Notes: generated by a model not told the origin, from the sequence alone. 64,000 bases of DNA from Bimastos eiseni (GCA_959347315.1 OY365818.1:7027805-7091804), one strand, 5' to 3'. Shown: positions 9,943 through 20,277, counted from the stretch's first letter. Numbers and translations: made by a program.

Positions 9943-10146
9943 GACATTGTAATCTACTTTCAAGATAAGAGAAAGCGCCTGGAAACAGAGGCGCTTCAGA
10001 ACGTTGCTAACACGAGTCTGTTAATGGAGTCAATTCATTGTCTCATCTTGTCAGACTTTTTGGTAAGACGTGAAATCCTAGACGCAGAGGAGTCGACCAA
10101 ATCAAAGAAACTCTGCCAGCAGTTCTATTGTTTCCTGAATTCCGAG
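9943..10146 (+). CDS. Unknown membrane-anchored TPR-like protein, exon e
   Basis: Acceptor …gttattcttaatag, donor GAG|gtatgt at 10147. It is 68 codons in phase 0, encoding an amphipathic helical segment (KRKRLETEALQNVANTSL … LSDFLVRREILDAEES … LCQQFYCFLNSE). Regular heptad-like leucines suggest packed helices rather than a free coil. Function is unknown. Confidence 0.8.
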
Positions 10147-10192
10147 GTATGTGGAAGCCAGGGTTTTTTGGCTTCTAAAATAATCTGAGATT

Positions 10193-10264
10193 ACATTATT
10201 TGGTAACGATAATTATTAGTTCCAATTAAATATGGTACTAATAATTATCGTTACCAAATAATGT
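10193..10264. repeat. Perfect 28-bp inverted repeat (intronic hairpin)
   Basis: The left arm 10193-10220 and right arm 10237-10264 are exact reverse complements (core GGTAACGATAATTATTAGT) around a 16-nt loop. It sits 46 bp after the exon e donor. It may be a minimal palindromic MITE or a structured intronic RNA. No clear target duplication is seen. Confidence 0.9.
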
Positions 10265-11170
10265 TGAATAAGGTTAAATGTGCGGGTTCATATTTTTTGA
10301 TAATGATTTTATGTAATAGCTAACTAGTTAAGTTTCGTACTAAATGTTAATGTATTTTTGTACCTAACCGGCTGTAACTACCAATTTATTGTAAGGGTGA
10401 CCCTGATTACAGAACTTTTGTGTCTTTCAAGGGTTTCTTTTAGCCCATATTGACTCTTGACAAATTATCAAGTTTTGTACCTGTGCTAGTTATTTTTTAG
10501 CAATAAAGAAACACTTGATTATGGTTATGGAATTAATATTTGTTAAGCTAGTGTGTCTACTCAATTTTGTAGAGTTTACCTTCAGTCATCATTCTCATAG
10601 AATAATTACGGATTTTCAATGAATTAAATTTCTTTTGTTTCTGTGTATTTAATGTTTGTTGATACACATGTTTATGATATAAGCTGATTATGTTGCTGTG
10701 TTCTGTAGCCTTAATACATGATCGTTGGTTATGTCATTAAGAATTCATTTCTATTGTTCAACCTATTCCCCGATTATTGTATTATATGATTCGTGTTAGA
10801 ATTCGGCATGTTATAGAAATGTGTATCTAAGTTGCCTATAGACCCAGAGCTTGCAGAGTTTTAAAAATCGTAAAAATTTGTTTCCTTTTGTGAAACCTGT
10901 TTTCCGAGACCACATTACAAGCCATGCGAGTTTTGGAATAACGTAATTAAGCCGGTACCGTTTTTGCCTCAGGTTGGAAGAAGCGGCAGTGTTGAAATAC
11001 AAGTTGACTTATTGAACGGCTATTTGTCCCTTGGATTCTCCATTTGCTACCCAGCCCCTAAGACTCTAATTAAAATGAACTTTTAAATATATCTTGGTTG
11101 GAAACAACGAACTATTGATTGATTGATTGATTAGGTTGATTAATATACAGGTAGATGCTTTCATTTGCAG

Positions 11171-11455
11171 GATGGTGATGGTCATATTCTGAACTCTATA
11201 AGTTCTGCGACAGAACCTTTTGATCCTCAGAAATCAGCAAATGAAACGGAATTTGAAGATTTAGTCAAAGAAACTGAGGAAATACCAACTCACACATGGG
11301 ATCATGATATCTCAGAAGGTCCCATACTCAGACAGCGGTTTGAAGACACGTTGAAGCTGAAGATGGAAGAGAAAGGATCTTGTGAAATAGAAAAATTGTC
11401 AAATGAATTAAAACATTTTAATGCGATGTTTGAAGCATACACTGTTGCACATTGA
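11171..11455 (+). CDS. Unknown membrane-anchored TPR-like protein, last exon
   Basis: The acceptor …tttcatttgcag ends at 11170, and the frame runs 94 codons to TGA at 11453-11455. It encodes an acidic tail (NETEFEDLVKETEEIP … EGPILRQRFEDTLKLKMEEK … ELKHFNAMFEAYTVAH) with a C-terminal helix. Joined from Met 7224, the six exons give about 331 residues: N-terminal anchor, helical TPR-like middle, acidic C-terminus. That layout suits a tail facing the cytosol, but this is inference. Confidence 0.8.
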   Translation, partial: DGDGHILNSISSATEPFDPQKSANETEFEDLVKETEEIPTHTWDHDISEGPILRQRFEDTLKLKMEEKGSCEIEKLSNELKHFNAMFEAYTVAH

Positions 11456-12044
11456 TTGTATGGAACCGATTCTGGATTATGTGGATCGTGTAGTCATGAA
11501 CGTATGAATATTTCTGGTAGCCCAGAGGTGGAAGGAGGTCCACATTGATTAGAAACATGACAAATGAATGAAAATAGTTTGAATCGAGACATGATTACTT
11601 GACTTTCTTACTCGTTGCTTATGAGGGTGTAGATTTTAAAGTGAAGTTGAATTGAAAGAGTAAGATTGAATGGTGTATAATTTGTCTCCGTCACCACTTC
11701 CAGGTTCCACGGACTGTTGAAAGGTGACACTTTTATTTTGGAGCCGTCTTTAGAAACTTTGAGTAGCATTGGTCCAGAAGTTTACCGATCATTGAACAGA
11801 GCCACAAAATAACCAAGTTTGAGATTTGTTCATGACCCTAATTAAATATTTAGAGTTTGCCAGAAGTGAAAACTGGAGTCTTCCGATTTGTAAACTTTTG
11901 TTTAACTAATTAATTAGATTCATTAGTAGAACAGTAATTATTATGACAATGTGAAACCCTTTTCTGAAAATTTTGGTTCTGTATTATGGACCTGGTTCAT
12001 CCCTATCTAGGTGATGTAGGCGATGCTCTTACTATCATTTGGAC

Positions 12045-12150
12045 AACCCCTCTGATTTGACGCAGCGCTCGTGAATAGGCTGGTGCTCTGCACTTGGTTT
12101 TCAAGTGGAACTTTCAAAGTTTGGAGATTATGATTACTACATAGTGGTAG
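12045..12150 (+). repeat. Dispersed repeat family C
   Basis: Contains 'acaacccctctgatttgacg', 'gtgaataggctggtgc', 'cttggttttcaagtgg' and 'tttggagattatgattacta', one of the longest copies. It is inverted relative to 4203-4292 and 38955-39085. It lies inside the inferred 3' UTR. Confidence 0.65.
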
Positions 12151-12657
12151 TGGTAGTTTAGTGGGTGATTATGTTATGTTGATGCCAAGGAAAATGACCT
12201 TGATGGTGATAATGAGGAGGACACTTGATTGTAGTGATAAAGTTTAGTCACAGATGACCGGGTGTTTTTAACGGATCAAATTGTAAAGAAACTCTTTCTG
12301 CAATATGATCAAGCTATTCCATAGACACGTCAAAACATTTACTTCGAGATTGGCGTGGAAGCTGACGTTTGCTTGGGCTTTCCAGATTTATAAGGAAGAC
12401 TCCAAATGGATCATTCCTATCATTTATTTTCTGAAGGTATGATTACTTAACACTTTCTAAGCGAGATTTAATCGCCGACTGGTTTTGTTGTGACTATTGA
12501 TTTTTTTTTTTCATTCTAAACTGGACTCTGAACTGTTGCTGATTTTATTGGTTTTGAATGTCGACTTGTAATTGTTTCTATTATAAGAAGCAAACTATGG
12601 ATATACATTTTTCTTCGTGAAACTGGATATATATTTGCTGCTAGTGTTTTGTTCTGA

Positions 12658-12663
12658 AATAAA
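12658..12663 (+). terminator. Poly(A) signal AATAAA
   Basis: A canonical hexamer on the coding strand, about 1.2 kb after the stop codon of the 7.2-11.5 kb gene, followed by T/GT-rich sequence ('gtctgttggctt'). It is the first AATAAA I find after the stop. Confidence 0.5.
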
Positions 12664-12689
12664 ACAAAGTCTGTTGGCTTAATGAGTGT

Positions 12690-13280
12690 AGATTCTAGTT
12701 TTAGTAGACACTTTTAAAGACTATCTTCTTGGTTTGTGGTCACTGGCTCTACATTACTGTGGTTCCAGTTCTACTTGTCTTCCAGATCCATCCTTCTCTG
12801 TCATAGCCTCCAGCCAATGTTCCCAACCCCCCTCTCTCTTGTGTCGGTCAAGCCACCGTCCTGGGTACACTTCATCCTCTGTACCACGCCATTAAGCCAT
12901 CTCATTGAATGCTCTTCTATTGACCACCGTTTGTACACAGTATACAGACGTCGCCAAACTCTGCTATGTATCCTTTTCCAGGCAACGTATTACTTCTAGG
13001 GGTCTATACTTGCATGCAATATTTAAGATTTTCTTGTTGGCGTCGCGGTCAATGAAAAGTCAGCTGTGATTGGACGTAAGAAATGAGCCTCAGAGTATAG
13101 ATATGAGCGTTCTTTTTTTAGAAGTAATATGTTGCCCTTTTCCCCACTGGTTCATATGGTTAAATGTAACTTGGCTACATTTTGTGCCAGTTATGAAGAA
13201 ACTAAATCGGCGTGAACGCGTGAAATTTGATGGCTGCGAACGTTTCGAAAAGGCGGACAGCTATTGTTGTTTAAAAGACA
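12690..13280. other. Intergenic stretch, no gene seen
   Basis: The open frames 12736-12999 and 13070-13516 carry no recognisable domain. The second simply runs across the tRNA-Gly-like gene, so I do not call either. Confidence 0.5.
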
Positions 13281-13351
13281 GCATCTATGGTTCAGTGGTA
13301 GAATGCTCGCCTGCCACGCGGGAAGCCCGGGTTCGATTCCCGGCAGATACA
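13281..13351 (+). tRNA. tRNA-Gly-GCC: tRNA-Gly (GCC), mismatched acceptor; possible pseudogene
   Basis: Keeps the A box, the GCC anticodon loop and a perfect T arm (CCGGG…CCCGG). The acceptor GCATCTA opposite CAGATAC has two mismatches (positions 2 and 7), and four or more bases differ from the other Gly copies. A T7 run follows at 13354-13360. It may be transcribed but poorly charged, so I rate it a likely degenerating copy. Confidence 0.7.
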
Positions 13352-13541
13352 AATTTTTTTAAAGACCGTTACTTTCGGCTTGAAATGTTGATGTGTGTTA
13401 TGGGAACACATCGAGCATCAGTCGCTATTATTGTACGATCTTTACGCTGCCACCCTGCTCTTGTCTTGGCTTTCGAAGTCTGGAGATTACTACGCTTTAG
13501 AAAATGGTGTGTGTAAAGGGTGTGAATATTTACAGGCCTGG

Positions 13542-13607
13542 CTTAGGCTTACTCAGTAGGGAGAGCGTTAGACTGAAGGACTAAGGTCTCTGGTCCCTGT
13601 TGAACTA
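13542..13607 (+). pseudogene. tRNA-Phe (GAA) relic
   Basis: 'ACTCAGTAGGGAGAGCGTTA' followed by GACTGAAGGACTAA and GGTCTCTGGTCCCTG closely follows nuclear tRNA-Phe (A box, anticodon GAA). The T-arm B box has lost its consensus (GGTCCCTGTTGAA) and the acceptor ends no longer pair. It lies inside the tRNA cluster. Confidence 0.65.
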
Positions 13608-13784
13608 ACAATTACCTCACTCTAATAGCGCTATGTAAATAGACAGCTATAAATAGATCTTATAGCGCTCTATGAATAGGGATCGGAGGGCGGCAGAGAC
13701 ACTCGAGGCATGTAAGGAGAAACGGTAAGAAGGCGTGTTTTTGACTAATAAATGATTTGAGCAACACTACTCTTGCTATCTTCC

Positions 13785-14010
13785 CACAGGTCTTTCACTC
13801 ACAACTGAAAACACTGCTCTTTCGCAAATCCTATCCTGATTCCTTATCCTCTCCTCTCTCTTCCCCGCCTTTTCAACGCAGTCTGCCAGCCTGACTCAGA
13901 AGTCTGGATGTTGACCTCTTGTCAATCAAGTCTGTTTTGAGTAAGCGCCTGTGAATAAGCTGGTTCCCGTGACTTCACTTTTGTGGGCGCTGTAGAAATG
14001 TTGAGATTAG
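13785..14010 (+). repeat. Non-LTR retrotransposon 3' end (family C)
   Basis: One frame reads QLKTLLFRKSYP shortly before the end, like the last residues of many LINE reverse-transcriptase ORFs. It is followed by a CT-rich stretch and then the family C tail (gtgaataagctggttcccgt … ggcgctgtagaaatg). The 820-1012 region has the same order. The RT assignment rests on this short motif only. Confidence 0.45.
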
Positions 14011-14225
14011 AGTTTGGGCAGAACAAAAATTGTCCGATGTGCTGTAATAATACGCGTTTCATCTGACATTGGCAGATATCAGCCGTTGTCGTCGAAGCTG
14101 TTGCACTGTAGTTAATCGCCTCCACGTAGTGCAATGGTCGCAATCTTAATTATCAGGAAATTACGCCATTTCTCGTTATCTCGCTCTCATGTCGTGAAGG
14201 CGTTTTAACGCTCAATTTGTGTTAA

Positions 14226-14297
14226 GACTCCGTGGCGCAACGGTAGCGCGTCTGACTCCAGATCAGAAGGTTGCGTGTTCAAATCACGTCGGGGTCA
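14226..14297 (+). tRNA. tRNA-Trp-CCA: tRNA-Trp (CCA)
   Basis: A 72-nt cloverleaf. Acceptor GACTCCG pairs with CGGGGTC (one T-G pair), with discriminator A. The anticodon loop is CTCCAGA with anticodon CCA and the T arm is GCGTG-TTCAAAT-CACGT. TTTT lies at 14301-14304. It is near identical to animal nuclear tRNA-Trp, with no intron. Confidence 0.97.
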
Positions 14298-14299
14298 AC

Positions 14300-14794
14300 G
14301 TTTTAATGATACGGTTCATTGAGCCGTGGAAGACGTCCCATCTTTGAAGAAGAATAGCAAAGAAAACCTTTTCAAGCTGCCTGCTACATGTGGCGGAACA
14401 ATAAACACTTGAGCATTTTCTGCAGAAAAGTAATTCGTTAAACGCGGCCATTAGTTAGGCTTATGCTGTTAGCCGGCCTACTACGATTATTAGAGTTCAG
14501 TTGGAAAAGCGTTAGGTCGAAGATTTGAACGTCCCCGAGGACTGGGAAAGCACCTGAGGGGAGTTCATTTAGTTTGCCTCTTTCAGACCTGAAATTTTAC
14601 ATAGTTAGCTTAATTAAGCCAAGATTTACATCGACGGGGTAAAGTTTTTATCGTCGTGGTAGCACTGTTTGGACGGGAAAAAATAAATTCTATAGACTGT
14701 CATTCATTTTGAGGTCCTCTTTCGTTGCATGAACTGAATGCTTTTCAGAGCGATCTCACTACATAAAATCACGCAAGAGTAATTTCTCATAATG
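14300..14794. other. Spacer between tRNA-Trp and tRNA-Gly
   Basis: I see no gene, repeat family or obvious regulatory signal in this stretch. Confidence 0.5.
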
Positions 14795-14865
14795 TGCATC
14801 GGCCGGGAATCGAACCCGGGCCGCCCGCGTGGCAGGCGAGCATTCTACCACTGAACCACCGATGC
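14795..14865 (-). tRNA. tRNA-Gly-GCC: tRNA-Gly (GCC), inverted copy
   Basis: The reverse complement is identical over all 71 nt to the copies at 5344-5414 and 5656-5726. The first downstream T4 run on the minus strand lies some 25 nt away, further than for the other copies. With the tRNA-Arg at 15457 it mirrors the Arg-Gly order at 4908-5414. Confidence 0.97.
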
Positions 14866-15456
14866 CTGCTGACGATTTCTGCCATCAAGCTTTTCGAAAC
14901 ATGTCACAGCAAACAACATGTAGGCCACTTGCGTTCTGATTATATTTGTACCGGTGTAGGCCCTACGTGAGCTCATTTCGAACAAATTCGCCTCATTCTC
15001 ATTTCTCCATTAGGCTTACTGCCAACGCAAAAACCAATTGCAGAGTAAAACTTATGAACTGCTTCTAGGTCCTATAGCTTAAGTTTTTGGTTGTTGAAGA
15101 ATAAAAACGAAAGGTGGTACTTTACATCGAACTGCTGCGATATATCACTATCTAATGTCTCGTGTTTTAGGGTCACAGCGGTCATTTAATCGAATCCTTG
15201 GTTTATTGGAGCTAACTCCGATGCCGATTCGCAGGCGAGTGGCTACTGTCTAAGGACGCAGCGTGACTTCAGATAAGTAGGTTGTGTAATCAAATCAACT
15301 CTCGATCATCGCTTGAGAGCTAAGTAAGTGAGGCGTTGTTCTTAAGAAGAATATTATTTTCATTTTGTGACAAATTCATAAGGTTAATATTGTCCTAAGC
15401 GTGCAAACAAGCATACAATATTTCACCGCACTTTGTATGAGATTATTAAAACATTT

Positions 15457-15529
15457 CGAGCCTGCCAGGAGTCGAACCTGGAATCTTCTGATCCGTAGTC
15501 AGACGCGTTATCCATTGCGCCACAGGCCC
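15457..15529 (-). tRNA. tRNA-Arg-ACG: tRNA-Arg (ACG), inverted copy
   Basis: The reverse complement matches 4908-4980 over the 73-nt tRNA, with the same acceptor, ACG anticodon and T arm. Downstream it keeps 'AAATGTTTT', which includes the T4 terminator (AAAA at 15448-15451 on the plus strand). Confidence 0.97.
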
Positions 15530-15534
15530 TCGAT

Positions 15535-16570
15535 ATTTGCACAGACTTACGTGAATATGTTATGGGCAGTAGGCAGCAAAGGTGTTCTTTCACCTCAGTC
15601 TATGACCCGGTCGGAGTTATCTGAACTTCTTTGCGCGAAAGACTACTATCTTAATCTCTCACACTCTACTGGCAGATCTAATGGTCTTCAAGCACTCTCT
15701 CGTCACTGCTCTTCTGAGAAAAGCATATATATCTTGTCAACGAAAACCTAGTCAATTACCGATTAATCTCAAATCATTTCTTGTTAACTAAGATTGGATA
15801 GTCAACTGAACGAATTGTCTTTGCCCGGCAAAACGACAGCACCTCGAGATCTGTTCAAACTCACGTTTCAATTCCCACCAATCTGGCTTCGCAAAACGCA
15901 GCGTTCACAGACAACAGAGACTTGACTTGCCTCAAGGCACACTTATGCCTAAAATGGTAGCCTAACTGCCTCAGCCATCAGCAAGTGTCCTGCCTCTGTC
16001 AGTCTGTCTCCGTCGCATTCGACACTATCGATCGACTTTATTCCTCGTTTGGCCACTTTCGTATGTACCTATTGCTCCAATCCTATAGCCTGTCTTTCTG
16101 TTCCCTTTGCAGTCGTTTGGTGTCCCAGGAGTAGAACCAGGATAGGACCGCTTGACGAGCTTGGCTTTACAGCACAGAAGCGGTGAAATTATGAGTCGAA
16201 AAATATGAGCACATTGCCGGAGATTTTTTGGCAATTAAATTTGTTCAGGCGTATACTAAAGATGACAGATTCTCAAACCACAATGTCATAGCCTGAGGAA
16301 GCTAGCTATAGGCTTATATTATATGCCCTACCGCGCTATCTCGCGCTTTATATAGCACCACTTTCCTTTTCTGACCATATAACTTACCAACACCGTATTC
16401 CTTACCTCACCACACCTTTTTTAAACTATTCTGCGCGCCCTATTTATAACGCTTTATCGTAAAGAGAAAATGCCTCAAACTTGTTTTTCTGGTGACCTGC
16501 CCGCATTGCATCTTGCTGATGAGCTTGCTGTTAAATGGTTCGGTACATGAGCTAAATAAATAATACGGCT
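15535..16570. other. Intergenic stretch, no gene seen
   Basis: No supported exon or repeat. A weak B-box-like block near 16121-16165 does not fold as a tRNA and is listed among the rejected items. Confidence 0.5.
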
Positions 16571-16828
16571 TTAAACTCCTTCGCTGCAAGAACTCAGGCA
16601 GTGCCAGTCCCAAGCCTGGATAAGGGAGTAGGGCGACGCTAATGATCCTTGTTATCACACAGTGTCGTTAAACTGCAACAACCACCACCAGAAACTGTTT
16701 TAAACTCCTTCGCTGCAACAACGCAGCTAGTGCCAGTCCCAAGCCTGGATAAGGGAGGAGGGCGGCGCGAATGATCTATGTAATCACACAGTATCGTTAA
16801 ACTGCCACTACCACCACCAGAAAAGTTC
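16571..16828 (-). repeat. Family A repeat, two tandem 129-bp copies
   Basis: Copies 16571-16699 and 16700-16828 both read 'ttaaactccttcgctgcaa', 'gtgccagtcccaagcctgg', 'gtgtcgttaaactgc' (with small changes) and end in 'ccaccaccag'. The tandem arrangement with shared flank 'ttaaactccttcgctgcaa' shows a local duplication of an inserted repeat. Confidence 0.85.
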
Positions 16829-16990
16829 TGAGTAGGTCAGTAGGCATATATGCGTTGACTGTTTCCCGTCCAATTGAAGTAAACGTTTGAATGCATCCCA
16901 TAGGACATTATAGAACACCAATAAACGCTACAAGCACAATCTGATTCTAGTAACTAGATAATCAATTCAAACGGTTCCTTTTAGAAATAT

Positions 16991-17073
16991 ATCTGCATAT
17001 GTATTGTGTATTGAGGCCTTTTATGGTATATATATACCTTATAAGGCCTAAATACGTAATATATATGCAGATA
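16991..17073. repeat. Imperfect 40-bp-arm palindrome
   Basis: 'ATCTGCATAT…GAGGCCTTTTATGG' reads, inverted, as '…CCTTATAAGGCCTAAATAC…ATATGCAGAT'. The arms meet at a TATATATA centre with about six mismatches. It is probably a palindromic MITE. It is followed at once by a second palindrome. Confidence 0.8.
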
Positions 17074-17080
17074 ATTAAGT

Positions 17081-17113
17081 GCATAATTGCATATGCATAA
17101 TATGCAATTATGC
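17081..17113. repeat. Perfect 14-bp-arm inverted repeat
   Basis: GCATAATTGCATAT at 17081-17094 and its exact complement ATATGCAATTATGC at 17100-17113 around a 5-nt spacer, seven bases after the previous palindrome. Confidence 0.9.
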
Positions 17114-17491
17114 GCATGCATTATATCTATGATCTATCTATTTGTACATACATGTATAGACCTCCTGTATCTTTATAATTCTAGAGCATAAAATTCAAGT
17201 GAGTATGTCGGTCTCTGTTATTTTTGGATATACATTGTTATACAGTGTATTATCACTTGTTGTTTCTACGATGATGTAAGTAGTTCAACTTTTTGTCTAA
17301 TTCATTTACCAAAGTTACCCATCCTCGAATTACTCCGTCCTTAGGCCTTCACGTATATGTATATAGACCAGCGTTTCCAGCTAATCTTGAATTGGCTACT
17401 ACTAAATTAGCTACTCTTAGGCTAATCGCAGGGCACCAGCTTATTCACTAGCGCCGCGTCGTGTCCAGAGCGTAGATACCAGAACAGAAAA

Positions 17492-17847
17492 TCACCGATA
17501 CCAGACCAGCATCCTAGGAGGGAAATCCTTCAGCTCGTTTTCCCTGCATGACACCGACACAGTCTGACCTTTCTCAGGTTCATCATCATCAGCGTCCTCT
17601 CGGTTCAACCGCTTCGAAGTACAACAACAGGAACACAACCACAGGAACATGGCAACGATGGTAGCCGTGGTTCCTACAGCCACGTAGATGTATCCCAGTC
17701 GACACAACTGGCTCTTCGGGTACTTTGCCACGTAGAGAATTATCATCAGTAGCCCGCTCATCGTAAGGAGAAGGCCTGGAATGCCCAGTATCTGGGCTCC
17801 TAGAGGGACCGCTGGCAACGTGCAGCGTGAACGATACTTCTTGACTT
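17492..17847 (-). CDS. Putative last exon, two-TM membrane protein
   Basis: The minus-strand acceptor has a good pyrimidine tract (tctctatcaattttccatccaccag) before 17847, and the frame then runs to a stop at 17492. It encodes VKKYRSRCTLPAV, TM1 (ILGIPGLLLTMSGLLMIILY), a 14-residue loop with Cys, TM2 (YIYVAVGTTATIVAMFLWLC), a CSCCC cluster (palmitoylation-like) and a polar acidic tail ending MLVWYR. It needs one base from the previous exon (phase 1), which matches the donor at 24517. An alternative start Met at 17881 would make it a 129-residue single-exon ORF. The family is not recognised. Confidence 0.5.
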
Positions 17848-17920
17848 CTGGTGGATGGAAAATTGATAGAGACTTCTTCATGTCTACAACATATTCGCAT
17901 AATTATAGGAACCGGTCGAT

Positions 17921-18055
17921 AATGATGATGATGATGATGATGATAATAATAATAATAATATTAATAATAATAATATAACATCATTTGTCTACTTATTAAT
18001 TAACGAATTAATTAATTAATTAATTACTTAATAAATAAATGATTTGATGAACTGA
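17921..18055. repeat. (GAT)n(AAT)n and (TTAA)n microsatellites
   Basis: ATG/GAT triplets pass into AAT triplets (17921-17977), then TTAA/AATAAAT tetramers to about 18055. Low complexity with no coding meaning. Confidence 0.9.
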
Positions 18056-18059
18056 TTAA

Positions 18060-19245
18060 CAGACGAATAAACGAATAAAAAATTGAAATAAAAAATGAAT
18101 TGATGTATTAGTTAATTAATAAATAGTACAATATAATTAATAAACTCACTTAATAAATACACAGTTAAGTAAGTTTACTGCTCTATGATGGACCACCATC
18201 ATCATCATCGATTACCACCGTAACACCATGATGTCTCCACGGTTTCCTCTTCCTGGATTTTGACCTGGTGACGAAACAGAACGAGAAGATTGGCTATTGC
18301 GTGTATACACGACTCGATTTGGTATTGCGCCACTGTTAGTTTGTCTCCCTGACTTTTATCGGAGCATTGAAATTTTCCAAGATTTTAATTGTGCGTTATC
18401 GATCTATCGTGTCTTGGCAAAATCAGTTTATAGCGAAGAGCAGACCGATGCCTTTAACATTGCAAGCGTACGGTTATCCAAAGGTATCCGAAACGATCGA
18501 TTCAAATGATATCCAGAGTCATAATTCGTGTAGGCAACCCAACTACTCATTCAGGCCTACTTACGATCACACTGATTCAATTGCTTGCCGCCTCGTCAAA
18601 TCACTCAAGAACTCAACCGAAGAAGTTTTAGGGGTATTTGACAGTTTGATTGGAACCATGAGTGACCATTATTATAGATTTGCGCAACGTAATTTATTAT
18701 CAAATAAAAGGCCTACGGTAACGTAGATAGATAAACAGAGTTTGCGGTAATTGCTAGAAGTTCCTCTTTCAATCATTAGCTTTGTTTCTTACCTCCAGAT
18801 ATCGAGTGTAGACCAACTCCAAAAGTCATCAATATACTGTGATTTTCACACTGTGACTTTTTGATTGCAGACGAAATTCAACACATGACATTTCCATAAA
18901 GCGTATTCAATTTTAGGAAGTAGACGGTCGTTTTGAACTGTCTGACTTGTTTATGAACCTCTTTATAGCCCGGTATAGATATTATAAGCGCGCCTAATGG
19001 TCGGCCTAATAGCGGACGACTTTTATGAAAGCAGCCGGTTCGGTGCGGAAAACCTGCCATGCACTGAAAAATATCGAGGGCGGTTTGAACCAGCTTTAAC
19101 CACGCAGTTGGATGTAGGACTACAGGATCGTTTGTCAAACTTCTCAGCACGGATGACTGGTTTATAGTTGCGCTGAAGCATTGAAAGGTTTTGTCCATCT
19201 TTTTCAGTAGTGGATGGGCTGAGAAGGTTCTTGAAGGGACAGTTT
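18060..19245. other. Unassigned stretch
   Basis: Open frames at 18297-18726 (plus) and 18878-19198 (minus) show no domain, no membrane segment and no convincing splice borders. I leave them uncalled. Confidence 0.5.
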
Positions 19246-19545
19246 ATGAATGAATAAATAAATAAATAAATGGAATGAGTGAGTGAGTGAGTGAATTACT
19301 GAATGACGATGTGAATGAATAAATTTAATAATAAATGGGTAAATGAATAAAGTAGAAAGAGAAAGGAAGAAAGAAAGAACTATAAGCATGACTGAATGAA
19401 AGAATGAATGAAATTAAGTGATTGTATGAATGAGTTAAATGAATGACTGAATGAATGCATGAATAAAAGAAAGAAAGAAAGCATGAATAAATGTGTGAAT
19501 GAATGAATTAAGTGAATGTCTGAATAAATAATTATTAAGGGCTTA
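19246..19545. repeat. Degenerate (GAAT/AAAT/GAGT)n array
   Basis: About 300 bp of drifting tetranucleotides (AATAAATA, GAGTGAGT, GAATGAATG, AAGAAAGA). It is probably an old expanded retroposon tail. Confidence 0.85.
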
Positions 19546-19789
19546 GTGAGGAAGCGCGTGTAGAGAGGCAGTCGAGATGGGGCTGAAATTAAGCAAATTT
19601 TTCGCTTTTAAAACGAGTGTAGAGTTTGAGAATTGGGCGTAGATTCTGCACTTTGTCTCCCCCCAATTCGCAGTAGGCCTCTGGTGTTCCCGTTGTAATC
19701 GTAGTCATCGAGTCAAATGACTAGCATTGAGAATGCTCAGAGACTTGAAGTGCAAATGCGATTATGGTGACAATCGCAGTAGTTTCAGT

Positions 19790-19870
19790 TGAACAACACT
19801 GTGTAATGATAGAGATAATTATTGCGTCGCCCTCCTTCTTTATCCAGTTTTGGGACTAGCTCTATCAAGC
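19790..19870 (+). repeat. Dispersed repeat family A
   Basis: 'gcgtcgccctccttcttta' then 'tttgggactagctctatcaa'. The 5' landmark 'AACAACACTGTGTAATGA' is diverged from 'AACGACACTGTGTGATAA'. Confidence 0.7.
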
Positions 19871-20016
19871 AGTTGATTAGTTGTAGCCATTGGAGTTGGC
19901 GTCTAGGTTATTATGTTGTAGCTCTACACCAAGTAGTTGCACTTTGGCCCCGATAAAACCATCTATGGACTTTAAAATAGGTGCATATTCACATCGCTAT
20001 TCGCAACACGTAAGAC

Positions 20017-20277
20017 CAAAGGTGTCAATAGTGTGGAAATGGTGCAGGGATCTCAGAAAGGGCCTTACAAACAGTTGAATCAGGCTTTGAAAAAGTGGCT
20101 CTGGTATGCATTATCAATATAAAACATCGCAGAAAACTCATAACGCCTTAGAATGACAGATTAGACATTTTATTCTCAATTGTGTGGTCTTTAGTAATAG
20201 TCAATGTTCCGCGGGCCAGAAATATTTTGTCGGCAAGCCAGAAATGGCCCGAAGGGGACGGCTCTTTGACACCCCTG
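20017..20277. mobile_element. Degraded hAT-type element
   Basis: The right end reads GACACCCCTG (inverted CAGGGGTGTC) after 'gccagaaatggcccgaagggg', a composition common in animal hAT elements. The left end CAAAGGTGTCAA is a diverged match. The flanking 8-mers CGTAAGAC and CAATAGAC agree at 5 of 8. It is an old copy. Confidence 0.4.

Larger units (their letters stand above)
11456..12685 (+). other. 3' UTR of the unknown gene
   Basis: About 1.2 kb between the stop codon and the first canonical AATAAA after it, at 12658-12663. It includes a family C repeat at 12045-12150. I saw no open exon here. The end at about 12680 is inferred from the signal position. Confidence 0.5.

Noticed and set aside
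13070..13516. 148-residue open frame
   Set aside because: Runs straight through the tRNA-Gly-like gene; no domain, no splice support.
15401..15751. 116-residue open frame
   Set aside because: Overlaps the minus-strand tRNA-Arg; its first part is only the tRNA complement translated.
16115..16170. Possible tRNA on the minus strand (GGTTCTACTCC block)
   Set aside because: The T stem would have to pair CCTGG with CCTGG, which is not complementary, and no acceptor or D arm forms.
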